This document shows, one piece after another, positions 33,176 to 43,163 of a stretch of DNA of 64,000 nt. A program made the position numbers and the translations under genes. This DNA comes from Mycolicibacterium anyangense (lineage in GTDB: Bacteria; Actinomycetota; Actinomycetes; Mycobacteriales; Mycobacteriaceae). The first letter of the stretch is position 1; each line of letters begins with the position of its first letter. The stretch lies in assembly GCF_010731855.1 (NCBI RefSeq), contig NZ_AP022620.1, forward strand, positions 1,054,001 to 1,118,000, read 5' to 3'. Under the pieces are notes generated by a model. It had not been told where the DNA came from. It did not search any database and worked only from the letters and a program-made list of their open reading frames with translations.

Positions 33176-34384
33176 ATGACTGTCAAGACTCTTTCCGACC
33201 TGCTCGCCGAAGGTGTGGAAGGTCGGGGCGTCTTGGTGCGCTCCGACCTCAACGTGCCGCTCGACGGTGGGAGGATCACCGACCCGGGGCGCATCATCGC
33301 CTCGGTGCCGACCCTCAAGGCGCTGGCCGATGCCGGCGCCAAGGTCGTGGTGGCCGCGCACCTGGGCCGGCCGAAGGGCGAGCCGGATCCGAAGTTCTCG
33401 CTGGCTCCGGTCGCCGCGGCGCTGGGGGAGCAGCTGGGCCGCCACGTCCAGCTTGCCGGTGATGTGGTGGGCACCGACGCGCTGGCGCGCGCTGAAGGGC
33501 TGACGGACGGCGACGTGCTGCTGCTGGAGAACATCCGCTTCGACCCGCGCGAGACCAGCAAGGATGACGCCGAGCGGCTGGCGCTGGCCAAGGCGTTGGT
33601 CGAGCTGGTCGGCGACGACGGCGCGTTCGTCTCCGACGGCTTCGGCGTGGTGCACCGCAAGCAGGCCTCGGTCTACGACGTCGCGACCCTGCTGCCGCAC
33701 TACGCCGGCACGCTGGTGGCCACCGAGGTCAAGGTGCTCGAGCAGTTGACCAGTGCCGGTGAGCGGCCCTACGCGGTGGTGCTCGGCGGCTCGAAGGTGT
33801 CCGACAAGCTGGCCGTGATCGAGAACCTGGCCACCAAGGCCGACAGTCTGATCATCGGCGGTGGCATGTGTTTCACTTTCCTTGCCGCCCAAGGGCTTTC
33901 GGTGGGTACCTCGCTGTTGCAGGAGGAGATGCTGGACACCTGCAAGCACCTGCTGGACAAGTACGGCGACGTGATCCACCTGCCCGTCGACATCGTGGTG
34001 GCCGAGAAGTTCGCCGCCGACTCCCCATCGGAGACGGTGGCCGCCGACCAGATCCCGGCCGACAAGATGGGCCTGGACATCGGACCGGAGTCGGTCAAGC
34101 GGTTCAGCACGCTGCTGTCCAACGCCCGCACCATTTTCTGGAACGGGCCGATGGGCGTGTTCGAGTTCCCGGCGTTCTCGGCCGGTACCAAGGGGGTGGC
34201 CGAGGCCATCATCGGTGCCACCGGCAAGGGGGCGTTCAGTGTGGTCGGCGGTGGCGACTCGGCGGCGGCGGTGCGTGTGCTCGGTCTCCCCGAGGACGGT
34301 TTCTCGCACATTTCCACCGGCGGCGGCGCATCCCTGGAATACCTTGAGGGCAAATCGCTGCCCGGTATCGAAATTCTTGAGTGA
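33176..34384 (+). CDS. pgk: Phosphoglycerate kinase
   Basis: A 402-residue two-lobed glycolytic kinase that transfers phosphate from 1,3-bisphosphoglycerate to ADP. The N-terminal lobe has [14 protein letters not shown] and [17 protein letters not shown]; the nucleotide lobe has [25 protein letters not shown] and [13 protein letters not shown] followed by [15 protein letters not shown]. The ATG at 33176 lies 5 nt after the gap stop; the same frame is open far upstream, but only as the shadow of gap. tpiA follows 15 nt after the stop. Confidence 0.98.
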   Translation: MTVKTLSDLLAEGVEGRGVLVRSDLNVPLDGGRITDPGRIIASVPTLKALADAGAKVVVAAHLGRPKGEPDPKFSLAPVAAALGEQLGRHVQLAGDVVGTDALARAEGLTDGDVLLLENIRFDPRETSKDDAERLALAKALVELVGDDGAFVSDGFGVVHRKQASVYDVATLLPHYAGTLVATEVKVLEQLTSAGERPYAVVLGGSKVSDKLAVIENLATKADSLIIGGGMCFTFLAAQGLSVGTSLLQEEMLDTCKHLLDKYGDVIHLPVDIVVAEKFAADSPSETVAADQIPADKMGLDIGPESVKRFSTLLSNARTIFWNGPMGVFEFPAFSAGTKGVAEAIIGATGKGAFSVVGGGDSAAAVRVLGLPEDGFSHISTGGGASLEYLEGKSLPGIEILE

Positions 34385-34399
34385 TCGGTTAGGAGCCCT

Positions 34400-35185
34400 G
34401 TGTCCCGCAAGCCGCTGATCGCCGGCAACTGGAAGATGAACCTCAATCACTTCGAGGCCATCGCACTGGTTCAAAAGATCGCATTCTCGTTGCCCGACAA
34501 GTACTTCGACAAGGTCGACGTCACCGTCATCCCACCGTTCACCGATCTGCGCAGTGTGCAGACCCTGGTCGACGGCGACAAGCTGCGGCTGACCTACGGG
34601 GCCCAGGACCTCTCGCAGCACGACTCGGGGGCCTACACCGGCGAGATCAGCGGTGCGTTCCTGGCCAAGCTGGGCTGCACCTTCGTCGTGGTCGGGCACT
34701 CCGAACGGCGGACGTACCACCACGAGGACGATGCGTTGGTGGCCGCGAAGGCCGCCGCGGCCTTCCGGCACGGTCTGATCCCGATCGTGTGCATCGGCGA
34801 GCACTTGGACGTGCGCGAGGCCGGTAACCACGTCGAGTACAACGTCGAGCAGTTGCGCGGCTCGCTGGCCGGGCTCACCAACGAGCAGCTGACCGATGTC
34901 GTGATCGCCTATGAGCCGGTATGGGCCATCGGGACCGGCCGGGTGGCCAGCGCCGCTGACGCCCAGGAGGTGTGTGCGGCGATCCGTGCCGAGCTGGCCA
35001 GCATCGCCACCCCGCAGATCGCCGCGGGTGTGCGGGTGCTCTACGGCGGCTCGGTCAATGCCAAGAACGTCGGCGAGATCGTCGCCCAGGAGGACGTCGA
35101 CGGAGCTCTGGTGGGTGGGGCGTCGCTGGACGGTGAGCAGTTCGCCACGCTGTCGGCGATCGCCGCCGGTGGGCCGCTGCCCTGA
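34400..35185 (+). CDS. tpiA: Triosephosphate isomerase
   Basis: A 261-residue TIM-barrel enzyme interconverting dihydroxyacetone phosphate and glyceraldehyde-3-phosphate. Catalytic features: NWKMN with the substrate lysine (about K12), VGHSERR with the electrophilic histidine, [11 protein letters not shown] with the base glutamate and flexible loop, and YGGSVNAKN for the phosphate. GTG 34400 follows TTAGGAG. Third gene of the gap-pgk-tpiA operon. Confidence 0.98.
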   Translation: MSRKPLIAGNWKMNLNHFEAIALVQKIAFSLPDKYFDKVDVTVIPPFTDLRSVQTLVDGDKLRLTYGAQDLSQHDSGAYTGEISGAFLAKLGCTFVVVGHSERRTYHHEDDALVAAKAAAAFRHGLIPIVCIGEHLDVREAGNHVEYNVEQLRGSLAGLTNEQLTDVVIAYEPVWAIGTGRVASAADAQEVCAAIRAELASIATPQIAAGVRVLYGGSVNAKNVGEIVAQEDVDGALVGGASLDGEQFATLSAIAAGGPLP

Positions 35186-35202
35186 TCCGGGGCACCACCG
35201 GG

Positions 35203-35208
35203 TAGTCT
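35203..35208 (+). promoter_or_regulatory. Predicted -10 element for leaderless secG
   Basis: TAGTCT ends 7 nt before the secG ATG at 35216; no Shine-Dalgarno sequence is present. The geometry is identical to that upstream of rpe and ribC. Inference. Confidence 0.45.
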
Positions 35209-35215
35209 GGTCGCC

Positions 35216-35449
35216 ATGGTTTTGACCCTGCAGATCATCCTGGTGATCACCAGCCTCCTGGTGGTTCTGTTGGTGCTGCTGCACCGCGCCAAGGGTGGTG
35301 GCCTATCGACCCTGTTCGGCGGTGGCGTGCAGTCCAGCCTCTCCGGTTCGACCGTGGTGGAGAAGAACCTCGACCGCCTCACCCTGTTCGTCGTCGGCAT
35401 CTGGGTGGTCAGCATCATCGGCATGGCCCTGCAGATCAAGTACAGCTGA
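35216..35449 (+). CDS. secG: Preprotein translocase subunit SecG
   Basis: A 77-residue inner-membrane protein with two hydrophobic helices (about 2-22 and 53-75) joined by the conserved glycine-rich loop KGGGLSTLFGGGVQSSLSGS. SecG assists the SecYEG channel during SecA-driven export. The size and position after tpiA match Rv1440. ATG is supported by the leaderless -10. A decayed dehydrogenase remnant lies convergently 3 nt beyond the stop. Confidence 0.95.
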   Translation: MVLTLQIILVITSLLVVLLVLLHRAKGGGLSTLFGGGVQSSLSGSTVVEKNLDRLTLFVVGIWVVSIIGMALQIKYS

Positions 35450-35452
35450 CTC

Positions 35453-35880
35453 TCACGGCGTGAAGACGATCCGCTGACCATTCTCGGGCTGCGGCCACAC
35501 CTGTTCCACTTCTGATAGCGGCACCGCCTGTGGCCGCGTTCGCAGCGCACCGTCGGCGATCGCGCGGGTCAAGGCGGGCAGTTCGCCCAGGACGTCGGCG
35601 GTCGGCACTGACCCGATGCCGCTACCCAAGATCTGCAGTGGCATGGATCGTAGTGCGGCGGCGGTGATCTGGGCCGTCACCCCGGCCATCGACCCGATCT
35701 GAATCCAGGTCAGCGGCTGCGCCGAGCCATGTCGGCCGTCGGCTAAACCGGCGATGAGCTCGGCGGTGGGCGGACCCCAGATTCAGTCCAGCACGATGTC
35801 GGCCGCGATCGCGCGGTCGAGATGTGTGGCGATGCCGGCGCCCCCCGTCACGCTGGTTTCATCGAGGTCTGGGGATGGCT
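35453..35880 (-). pseudogene. Remnant of a zinc-type alcohol dehydrogenase/quinone reductase
   Basis: The minus strand from about 35880 to 35453 reads as the C-terminal half of a medium-chain dehydrogenase. The stretch VTGGAGIATHLDRAIAADIVLD is followed by an in-frame TGA (35783-35785), then resumes IWGPPTAELIAGLADG, GSMAGVTAQITAAALRS and the C-terminus LSEVEQVWPQPENGQRIVFTP. Intact relatives read VLDxxWG without a stop, and the N-terminal half with the catalytic domain is absent upstream. A last segment from 35689 could still be translated as 78 residues but would lack any active site. It fills the 481-nt gap between secG and ppc. The 5' boundary is approximate. Confidence 0.7.
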
Positions 35881-35930
35881 CAGCGACGCCTCACCCTGCG
35901 CCACACCCAGCCCGCGTCGATACTTGAGGG

Positions 35931-38726
35931 ATGGCAGAGGTCTCTGATTCGACGCTCGAACCCATCGGTGCGGTACACCGCACCCAGGTCGGGCGGGAGG
36001 CCACCGAACCCATGCGCCGGGATATCCGCCTGCTCGGGGCAATCCTCGGCGATACCGTGCGTGAACAGAACGGCGAGCAGGTCTTCGACCTCGTCGAGCG
36101 GGCCCGCGTGGAGTCCTTCCGGGTCCGGCGCTCGGAGATCGATCGTGGCGAGCTGGCCCGGCTGTTCGACGGCATCGACATCCACCAGGCGATCCCGGTG
36201 ATCCGTGCCTTCACGCATTTCGCGCTGCTGGCCAATGTCGCTGAGGACATCCATCGCGAGCGCCGCCGCGCCGTCCACATCGCGGCCGGTGAAGCACCCC
36301 AGGACAGCACCCTGGCCGCGACCTACCGCAAGCTGGAGGCCGCCGAACTCGACGCCGACACCGTCGCCGTTGCGCTGCGCGGAGCCCTGGTGTCGCCGGT
36401 CATCACCGCACACCCGACCGAGACTCGCCGCCGCACCGTCTTCGACACCCAGCACCGCATCACCGCGCTCATGCGGCTGCGCCTGCACGGCCAGGACGAG
36501 ACCGAGGATGGCAGGCCCATCGAGACCGAGCTTCGCCTACAGATCCTCACCCTGTGGCAGACCGCCCTGATCCGGTTGTCCCGCTTGAAAATCCAGGATG
36601 AGATCGAAGTCGGCCTGCGCTACTACCCGGCCGCGTTCTTCGAGGTGATCCCCAAGGTCAACGCCGAGGTGCGGGACGCACTGCGGGGCCGCTGGCCCGG
36701 CACGGAGCTCCTACCCGAACCCATCCTGCGCCCGGGGTCCTGGATCGGTGGCGACCGTGACGGCAACCCGAACGTCACCGCCGACGTGGTTCGGCTGGCC
36801 ACCGGCAGCGCCGCCTACACCGCGCTGGCGCACTATTTCGCCGAGTTGACCTCGCTCGAGCAGGAGCTGTCCATGTCGGCCCGGCTGGTCAAGACCTCCG
36901 CCGCACTCACCGATCTGGCGGCCACGCTGGACGAGCCGACGCGCGCCGACGAACCCTACCGGCGTGCGCTGCGCGCGGTGCACGCCAGGCTCACCGCCAC
37001 CGCCGCGCAGATCCTGGACCGCCAACCCGAGCACATCCTGGATCTGGGTCTGCCGCCGTACAGTACGCCGGCGGAGCTGCTCGCCGATCTGGACACTATC
37101 GGAGAGTCGTTGCGGCACAACGGCAGTGCGCTGCTGGCCGATGACCGGCTGGCCCGCCTGCGCGATGCGGTGGATGTCTTCGGATTCCACCTCAGCGGTC
37201 TGGATATGCGGCAGAACTCCGAGATGCACGAACAGGTGGTCGCCGAGCTCCTGGCCTGGGCTGGGGTGCATCCGGACTACGCGTCGCTGACCGAACCCGA
37301 GCGGGTCGAGGTGCTGGTCGCCGAACTGTCCACCCGCCGGCCGCTGATCCGTGACGACGCGGAGCTCTCCGAGCTCGCCCGCAAAGAGCTCGACATCGTG
37401 ATCGCGGCGGCGCGCGCGGTCCAGGTGTTCGGTGCGCAGGCGGTGCCCAACTACATCATCTCGATGTGCCAGTCGGTCTCGGACATGCTCGAGGCCGCGA
37501 TCCTTCTGAAAGAAGCTGGGCTACTGGATGTTTCGGGCGAGACGGTCTATGCGCCGGTCGGTATCGTTCCGCTGTTCGAGACCATCGACGATCTGCAGCG
37601 CGGGTCCTCGATCCTGGAGTCCATCCTGGATCTGCCGCTGTACCGGGCGATGGTGCACGCCCGCGGCGAGAGTCAGGAGGTGATGCTCGGCTATTCGGAC
37701 TCCAACAAGGATGGTGGCTATCTGGCTGCCAACTGGGCGCTGTACCGGGCCGAACTGGACCTGGTGGAGTCGGCCCGCAAGACCGGAATCCGGTTGCGGC
37801 TCTTCCATGGCCGCGGCGGTACCGTCGGCCGCGGCGGCGGCCCGAGCTACGACGCGATCCTGGCCCAGCCGCCGGGCGCGGTGAACGGTTCCCTGCGGCT
37901 GACCGAACAGGGCGAGGTGATCGCGGCCAAGTACGCCGAACCGCGCATCGCGCACCGCAACCTGGAGACGCTCCTGGCTGCCACGCTGGAGTCCACCCTG
38001 CTGGACGTGGAAGGTCTCGGGGATGCCGCAGGCCCGGCCTACGAGGTGCTCGATGACCTGGCTGCCCGGGCCCAGCGGGCGTACTCCGAGCTGGTGCACG
38101 AGACCCCCGGCTTCGTGGAGTACTTCAAGGCCTCCACCCCGGTCAGCGAAATCGGCTCGCTCAACATCGGCAGCCGGCCTACCTCCCGAAAGCCCACCAC
38201 GTCGATCTCCGACCTGCGGGCCATCCCCTGGGTGCTGGCCTGGAGCCAGTCGAGGGTGATGCTGCCCGGGTGGTACGGAACCGGCACCGCCGTCGAGGAG
38301 TGGATCGCCGAGGGTGATGGACGCCTGGAGGTGCTGCAGGAGCTGTACGCGAAGTGGCCGTTCTTCGCCACCGTGCTGTCCAATATGGCCCAGGTGCTGG
38401 CGAAGTCCGACATGGGGCTGGCCGCCCGCTACGCAGAGTTGGTCGACGACGTCGAACTGCGCCACCGTGTCTTCGACAAGATCGTTGCCGAACACGACCG
38501 CACCATCCGGGTGCACAAACTGATCACCGGTCACGACGACCTGCTGGCCGACAACCCGGCGCTGGCCCGTTCGGTGTTCAACCGGTTCCCGTATCTGGAG
38601 CCGCTGAACCACCTGCAGGTCGAGCTGCTGCGTCGGTACCGCTCCGGCGACACCGACGAGCTGGTGCAGCGCGGCATCCTGCTGACGATGAGTGGCCTGG
38701 CGACCGCGCTGCGCAACAGCGGTTAG
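35931..38726 (+). CDS. ppc: Phosphoenolpyruvate carboxylase
   Basis: A 931-residue cytosolic enzyme carboxylating PEP to oxaloacetate, the anaplerotic feed of the TCA cycle. The first catalytic histidine is in [12 protein letters not shown] (about residue 159), [15 protein letters not shown] follows, and the PEP-binding and second catalytic stretch [13 protein letters not shown] plus [16 protein letters not shown] is intact; the C-terminus ends TALRNSG as usual. ATG 35931 has TTGAGGG just upstream. M. tuberculosis relies on other anaplerotic enzymes at this position, whereas environmental mycobacteria carry ppc, which supports a fast-grower origin. Confidence 0.97.
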   Translation: MAEVSDSTLEPIGAVHRTQVGREATEPMRRDIRLLGAILGDTVREQNGEQVFDLVERARVESFRVRRSEIDRGELARLFDGIDIHQAIPVIRAFTHFALLANVAEDIHRERRRAVHIAAGEAPQDSTLAATYRKLEAAELDADTVAVALRGALVSPVITAHPTETRRRTVFDTQHRITALMRLRLHGQDETEDGRPIETELRLQILTLWQTALIRLSRLKIQDEIEVGLRYYPAAFFEVIPKVNAEVRDALRGRWPGTELLPEPILRPGSWIGGDRDGNPNVTADVVRLATGSAAYTALAHYFAELTSLEQELSMSARLVKTSAALTDLAATLDEPTRADEPYRRALRAVHARLTATAAQILDRQPEHILDLGLPPYSTPAELLADLDTIGESLRHNGSALLADDRLARLRDAVDVFGFHLSGLDMRQNSEMHEQVVAELLAWAGVHPDYASLTEPERVEVLVAELSTRRPLIRDDAELSELARKELDIVIAAARAVQVFGAQAVPNYIISMCQSVSDMLEAAILLKEAGLLDVSGETVYAPVGIVPLFETIDDLQRGSSILESILDLPLYRAMVHARGESQEVMLGYSDSNKDGGYLAANWALYRAELDLVESARKTGIRLRLFHGRGGTVGRGGGPSYDAILAQPPGAVNGSLRLTEQGEVIAAKYAEPRIAHRNLETLLAATLESTLLDVEGLGDAAGPAYEVLDDLAARAQRAYSELVHETPGFVEYFKASTPVSEIGSLNIGSRPTSRKPTTSISDLRAIPWVLAWSQSRVMLPGWYGTGTAVEEWIAEGDGRLEVLQELYAKWPFFATVLSNMAQVLAKSDMGLAARYAELVDDVELRHRVFDKIVAEHDRTIRVHKLITGHDDLLADNPALARSVFNRFPYLEPLNHLQVELLRRYRSGDTDELVQRGILLTMSGLATALRNSG

Positions 38727-38767
38727 GTGAACGGAACCGGCTGCGGCGCGCCGGCGTCGAACCGGAT

Positions 38768-38890
38768 ATGACGTCCCCGTCCGATGCCTCGATGGAGAAC
38801 ACCGCCGAACTGATCGGCCCGCTGCCCCCGGTGCCGCCGCCGGTACTGGCCGACTGGAACGTGGCCGACCCGGCCGACGGATGGTGGTGA
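38768..38890 (+). CDS. Possible small protein (40 residues) downstream of ppc
   Basis: ATG 38768 to TGA 38888-38890 encodes MTSPSDASMENTAELIGPLP and a further 20 residues that are proline-rich and end ADPADGWW. Third codon positions are about 90 per cent G or C, as in the coding genes around it, which is the main support. There is no clear ribosome site and no recognised family. It would be co-oriented with ppc, 41 nt after its stop. Confidence 0.3.
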   Translation: MTSPSDASMENTAELIGPLPPVPPPVLADWNVADPADGWW

Positions 38891-39087
38891 GCTCGCGAGG
38901 TTTGCCAGCTTTCACACCTCGGGTATCACGGTTATCTCGGGTGGTTGTTCGCCTGAGACGCAACATTTTTCATGTCCGACATCCTGGGCAATATTTGGGT
39001 ATTGTCCGGGGCGGAGTTGTGACATCGTTCACCGGCCACCGGTATTGCCGGCTGGACGTCGTTCCGCTGACCGGAGGCTCATTGACC
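38891..39087 (+). other. Intergenic stretch with relatively AT-rich segment, probable promoter region
   Basis: No gene is recognised here. Around 38950-39000 the sequence becomes unusually AT-rich for this genome (CAACATTTTTCATG, CAATATTTGGGTATTGTCC), with CAATATT and TATTGT as possible promoter elements for the small gene starting at 39088. A GGAGG ribosome site lies at 39073-39077. Confidence 0.35.
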
Positions 39088-39504
39088 GTGACCCACGTGT
39101 TGTTCGTCGCCGCACCGCACGCATCTGCCCGCGCCCTGGCCGAATCCATGCTGAATTGCTTCGGCATCAACGCGGCCGCGGTCGCCGGCGCGCGGCACTA
39201 CACCGCTCAGACGGAGTCGGCGGCCGTCGGCCTGCCGCTCGGCGTCGACTACCACGCGTTCCACGGTTCAGATCTGCCCGCGCGTGTCAGCGCCGTCAGT
39301 GTCTCGGGTAGTTACCTACGCAAGGTTCGTGACGAGTTTGCCCACGTTCCGGAGCTGGCCAGCTACCTGTTCGGCACGACGCACCTGGTCCGCGTCGCCC
39401 ACGAACCCACCGAGGTGGCTGCCGACGCAGCCGACGAGGCGATCACCCGCTTCTCCCGGCATCACCGCGTCCGCCGTCTGCAGGCCGAGAAGCTGCCCAG
39501 TTAG
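39088..39504 (+). CDS. Uncharacterised small protein, possibly degenerate low-molecular-weight phosphatase fold
   Basis: A 138-residue protein I cannot assign firmly. Its N-terminus THVLFVAAPHASARALAESM resembles the LMW tyrosine phosphatase/arsenate reductase P-loop (VLFVCxxNxxRSxxAE), with A(x5)R in place of the catalytic C(x5)R, so if related it would be inactive as a phosphatase. The rest (VDYHAFHGSDLPARVSAVS, ELASYLFGTTHLVRVAHE) shows no motif I know. The start is ambiguous: GTG 39088 sits 10 nt from GGAGG, while TTG 39082 is only 4 nt away and the frame is open upstream to 38881. It converges on the next gene with a 4-nt overlap. Confidence 0.5.
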   Translation: MTHVLFVAAPHASARALAESMLNCFGINAAAVAGARHYTAQTESAAVGLPLGVDYHAFHGSDLPARVSAVSVSGSYLRKVRDEFAHVPELASYLFGTTHLVRVAHEPTEVAADAADEAITRFSRHHRVRRLQAEKLPS

Positions 39505-39893
39505 CGATCGGTGGTGGTGGCCCGCCGCACCGCATTGACCACCCCGCGCATCGCGGACTCGGTGACGGCCAGCGGCGACATCACCGCCTCGCCGATGCCG
39601 ACGATCCGCTCCACGCGCGCGACGATGCCCTCCATCCGCTCGACGACGGCGGTGAGCCGCGGGGCCAACTCGTCGATCCGGGTCAGCGTGGAGTTGAAGA
39701 GGCCGAGGGTCTCCTCGAAGTACTCCATGGTGCCGTTCATCCCGCTCATCGTCTTGTTCAGATCGGTGAGCGCCGCACTCATCCCGGACAGAATGGTGTC
39801 GAGCTGATCGACGGTGACGTCGGCGTTCAACGCGGCCTGGGCAAGCGTCTTGATCCGATCGCGGCCGCTGCGGGGCGGCGTCTTGTCAGCCAT
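39501..39893 (-). CDS. Conserved mycobacterial coiled-coil-like protein (Rv1444c-like)
   Basis: A 130-residue protein with a basic N-terminus (KTPPRSGRDRIK) and a long helical segment rich in heptad-like leucine/isoleucine spacing (LDTILSGMSAALTDLNKTM, LGLFNSTLTRIDELAPRL, VVERMEGIVARVERIV). It has no transmembrane segment or enzyme motif. In M. tuberculosis a protein of this size (Rv1444c) lies in the same place, downstream of the pgl-opcA-zwf cluster on the same strand, so it is probably part of that transcription unit. The gap to pgl is 26 nt. Function unknown. Confidence 0.7.
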   Translation of the reverse strand: MADKTPPRSGRDRIKTLAQAALNADVTVDQLDTILSGMSAALTDLNKTMSGMNGTMEYFEETLGLFNSTLTRIDELAPRLTAVVERMEGIVARVERIVGIGEAVMSPLAVTESAMRGVVNAVRRATTTDR

Positions 39894-39919
39894 GGCGCGC
39901 CATCGGGTCCGTCATCGGC

Positions 39920-40663
39920 TCAGTGTGGCAGCTTGCTCGCCGCCGTGGTGTCGAGAAGCCAGACTGTGGCCTCGCGGCCGACGGCTCCGGCCGACGGGAT
40001 GTCGGCGGGAGCCGCACCGCCGATGGCGGCGGCCACCGCGTCGGCCTTGGCCTCCCCGGACACCACCAGCCAGACCTCGCGTGAATGCCGCACCGCGGGC
40101 AACGTCAGCGTGATGCGACGCGGCGGTGGTTTGGGGGAATCCTCGACACCGACGACAAGTCGTTCGGTCTCCAGCGTGGCGGGGGAGTGCGGGAACAACG
40201 AGTTGATGTGTCCCTCACCGCCCATACCGAGCAGATGGACGTCGAAAACCGGTGCGGCACCGCCCGGTTCGGCGCTGGCCGCCAGCACATCCTGGTAGGC
40301 CGCCGCCGCTGCGTGCAGGTCATCGCCGAACTCGCCGTCACTGGCCGCCATCGGATGGACGTTGGCAGCCGGGATCGCGATGTGGTCGATCAGTGCCTCG
40401 TAGGCCTGCTTGGCATTGCGCTCGTCGTCGTCGGCCGGCACGAAGCGCTCGTCACCCCAGAACAGCTGCACCTTGGACCAGTCGATGCCCTCGTCATGGG
40501 CGCCGACATGCTTGAGCAAGCCGATACCGGTACCGCCGCCGGTCAGGACGATCGATGCCCGGCCGCGGGCGGCGATGGCGCTCAGGATCGTTGCGACCAA
40601 CCGGTCGCCCGCGGCCGCGACGAGCGCATCAGCGTCGGGATAGGTTTCGACGATTCGGGTCAT
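39920..40663 (-). CDS. pgl: 6-phosphogluconolactonase
   Basis: A 247-residue cytosolic enzyme hydrolysing 6-phosphogluconolactone to 6-phosphogluconate, second step of the oxidative pentose phosphate pathway. It is of the NagB-fold DevB type: [52 protein letters not shown] and [28 protein letters not shown] in order (positions about 39, 68, 145 and 180). Matches Rv1445c (devB). The start is 16 nt after opcA. With zwf and opcA it channels glucose-6-phosphate into NADPH production. Confidence 0.95.
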   Translation of the reverse strand: MTRIVETYPDADALVAAAGDRLVATILSAIAARGRASIVLTGGGTGIGLLKHVGAHDEGIDWSKVQLFWGDERFVPADDDERNAKQAYEALIDHIAIPAANVHPMAASDGEFGDDLHAAAAAYQDVLAASAEPGGAAPVFDVHLLGMGGEGHINSLFPHSPATLETERLVVGVEDSPKPPPRRITLTLPAVRHSREVWLVVSGEAKADAVAAAIGGAAPADIPSAGAVGREATVWLLDTTAASKLPH

Positions 40664-40679
40664 AACGGTTTCGAACCCC

Positions 40680-41591
40680 TTACGCGTAGGTCACCTTGTC
40701 GATTCCGGCCAACGCCTCACGGTAGATCTCGTCCGGGTCGAGGCGGCGCATGTCCTCGGCCAGGCACTCGCGGGTCTCCCGGCGCGGCAGGGGGAGCAGG
40801 GCATCCGGACGGCCGGTGCGGCTCAGCGCGGCCGTGACGCCGTCCTGCGGGCGGCTCAGGGTCACGGTCTCCGACGGCCGGACGAGCTCCACTTTCAACT
40901 CGCCGGTGGCCCGGGTGACGGTGCCCTCGATGCGGCTGGCCAACCAGCCGGCGAGGATGTCCAGGGCCGGCTCGTCCTTCAGGCCGGACACCAGAGCCGA
41001 GGTCACCGTCTCGTAGGGCGGCTGGTCCAGCGCCGAGGCCAGCAGTGCCCGCCAGTAGGTGATCCGGCTCCACGCCAGATCGGTGTCGCCGTTGGTGTAA
41101 CCGGCCAGCCGGCCCTTGATGGACGCCAGCGGATCGGCTGCGCCGGTGGCATCGGTGATCCGGCGAATAGCCAAGCGCCCCAATGGATCCTGCGCGGGAA
41201 CCGCCGGCGCCGCGCCCGGCCACCAGGCCACCACCGGGGTATCGGGCAGGAGGAAGGGCAGCACCACGCTGCTGGCATGAGACGACAACGGTCCGGAGAT
41301 CTTCAGCACCACGACCTCGCCGGCGCCGGCGTCTCCGCCGACCCGCAGCTGTCCGTCGAGACGCGGCTCAGCGGCCAGCCGGTCGTCGGGCACGACGACG
41401 ATGATCCGGCAGGGGTGCTCACGGCTCGCCGCGGTGGCGGCGTCGATGGCGTCCTCGACCTGATCCAGGCTGTCCGGGGCGATCACCAGGGTCAGCACGC
41501 GCCCGAGGGTGATGGCGCCGCCCTCCTCGCGCAGCGAGGTGATCCGCTTGTTCAGGTCATTGGTGGTGGTGGCGGGAAGATCGACAATCAT
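40680..41591 (-). CDS. opcA: Glucose-6-phosphate dehydrogenase assembly protein OpcA
   Basis: A 303-residue protein homologous to cyanobacterial/actinobacterial OpcA, an allosteric assembly factor that activates Zwf. Typical segments: [16 protein letters not shown] at the N-terminus, [34 protein letters not shown] in the middle and [20 protein letters not shown] at the C-terminus. The ATG at 41591 directly abuts the zwf stop codon (no spacer), so the two are translationally linked, which fits formation of a stoichiometric complex. Matches Rv1446c. Confidence 0.95.
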   Translation of the reverse strand: MIVDLPATTTNDLNKRITSLREEGGAITLGRVLTLVIAPDSLDQVEDAIDAATAASREHPCRIIVVVPDDRLAAEPRLDGQLRVGGDAGAGEVVVLKISGPLSSHASSVVLPFLLPDTPVVAWWPGAAPAVPAQDPLGRLAIRRITDATGAADPLASIKGRLAGYTNGDTDLAWSRITYWRALLASALDQPPYETVTSALVSGLKDEPALDILAGWLASRIEGTVTRATGELKVELVRPSETVTLSRPQDGVTAALSRTGRPDALLPLPRRETRECLAEDMRRLDPDEIYREALAGIDKVTYA

Positions 41592-43163
41592 TTAGGGGCG
41601 CCTCCACTCACGTCCGGACCGCTGCAGCATCTCGAACGCCGATTCCGGGCCCCAGGTGCCCGACTCGTAGGGGTCAGGTTTGCCATGCGCTGCCCAGTAG
41701 TCCAACACCGGATCCAAGATCTCCCAGGACAATTCGACCTCGGCGTTGCCGGGGAACAGCGACGGTTCGCCCAGCAGCACGTCGAGGATCAGTCGCTCGT
41801 AGGCCTCGGGTGAGTCCTCGGCGAAGGCCGACCCGTAGGAGAAGTCCATGTTGACGTCGCGGACCTCCATGGCACTGCCCGGCACTTTCGAACCGAAGCG
41901 CAACGTGATGCCTTCGTCGGGCTGCACCCTGATCACCAGGGCGTTCTGCCCGAGCTCCTCGGTCATGGTCGCATCGAACGGCAGATGCGGTGCCCGCTTG
42001 AACACCAGGGCGATCTCGGTGACCCTGCGGCCCAAGCGTTTTCCGGTCCGAAGGTAGAACGGCACCCCGGCCCACCGCCGGGTGTCCACCTCAAGGGTGA
42101 TCGCCGCGAACGTCTCGGTGGTGGAGTCCTTCGAGAAGCCCTCCTCGTCGAGCAGGCCGACGACCTTCTCGCCGCCCTGCCAGCCGGTGGTGTACTGGCC
42201 GCGTGAGGTGGTCAGATCCAGCGGTTGCGCCAGCGACGTGGCGGACAGCACCTTGATCTTCTCGGCCCGAACCTCGCGGGGGTGGAAGCTCACCGGCTCT
42301 TCCATGGCTGTCAGCGCCAGCAGCTGCAGCAGATGGTTCTGGATGACGTCGCGGGCCGCCCCGATCCCGTCGTAGTAGCCGGCCCGGCCACCCAAGCCGA
42401 TGTCCTCGGCCATGGTGATCTGCACGCTGTCGACGTAGTGGCTGTTCCAGATCGGCTCGTAGAGCTCGTTGGCGAAGCGCAATGCCAGGATGTTCTGCAC
42501 CGTCTCCTTGCCGAGATAGTGGTCGATGCGGAACACCGACTCCTCGGGAAAGACGCTGTTGACCAACGCGTTCAGCTCGATCGCACTGTCCAGATCATGG
42601 CCGAACGGCTTCTCGATCACCACCCGGCTCCACCGGCCCTCCTGCGGGCGGGCCAACCCGGACTGCTTCAGCTGCTCGCACACCTGAGGGAAGGCCTTGG
42701 GCGGGATCGACAGGTAGAACGCGTGATTGCCACCGGTGCCACGCTCGACGTCGAGTTTCTCCAGTGTCTCCGCCAGCCGGGTGAAGGCGCCGTCGTCATC
42801 GAACGAACCGCACACGAAGCGGATACCTTCAGCCAGGCGATCCCACACTTCCTGACGGAACGGCGTGCGGGCGTGCTGCTTGACCGCGTCGTAGACGATC
42901 TTGCCGAAATCCTCGTCGGCCCAGTCTCGCCGGGCGAACCCGACGAGCGAGAACGACGGCGGCAACAGGCCCCGGTTGGCCAGGTCGTAGATCGCCGGCA
43001 TCAGCTTCTTACGGGCCAGGTCACCGGTGACGCCGAAGATGACCACGCCGCACGGCCCGGCGATGCGCGGCATCCGCTTGTCGCGCTTGTCGCGCAGCGG
43101 GTTGTGCCAGCCCGCGGGGGCGGGTGCAACCACCCCCGGGACGGGCTGTTGGGTGCCGGTCAT
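41592..43163 (-). CDS. zwf: Glucose-6-phosphate 1-dehydrogenase
   Basis: A 523-residue enzyme oxidising glucose-6-phosphate to the lactone with NAD(P)+, entry point of the oxidative pentose phosphate pathway. The Rossmann loop [15 protein letters not shown], the substrate motif [15 protein letters not shown] (about 205-219) and EKPFGHDL are canonical. The ATG at 43163 overlaps the tal stop by 4 nt; an open extension of 16 codons upstream lies inside tal and is not conserved. The about 45-residue N-terminal extension before VVIFGVTGD is typical of the mycobacterial zwf2 (Rv1447c). Confidence 0.97.
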   Translation of the reverse strand: MTGTQQPVPGVVAPAPAGWHNPLRDKRDKRMPRIAGPCGVVIFGVTGDLARKKLMPAIYDLANRGLLPPSFSLVGFARRDWADEDFGKIVYDAVKQHARTPFRQEVWDRLAEGIRFVCGSFDDDGAFTRLAETLEKLDVERGTGGNHAFYLSIPPKAFPQVCEQLKQSGLARPQEGRWSRVVIEKPFGHDLDSAIELNALVNSVFPEESVFRIDHYLGKETVQNILALRFANELYEPIWNSHYVDSVQITMAEDIGLGGRAGYYDGIGAARDVIQNHLLQLLALTAMEEPVSFHPREVRAEKIKVLSATSLAQPLDLTTSRGQYTTGWQGGEKVVGLLDEEGFSKDSTTETFAAITLEVDTRRWAGVPFYLRTGKRLGRRVTEIALVFKRAPHLPFDATMTEELGQNALVIRVQPDEGITLRFGSKVPGSAMEVRDVNMDFSYGSAFAEDSPEAYERLILDVLLGEPSLFPGNAEVELSWEILDPVLDYWAAHGKPDPYESGTWGPESAFEMLQRSGREWRRP

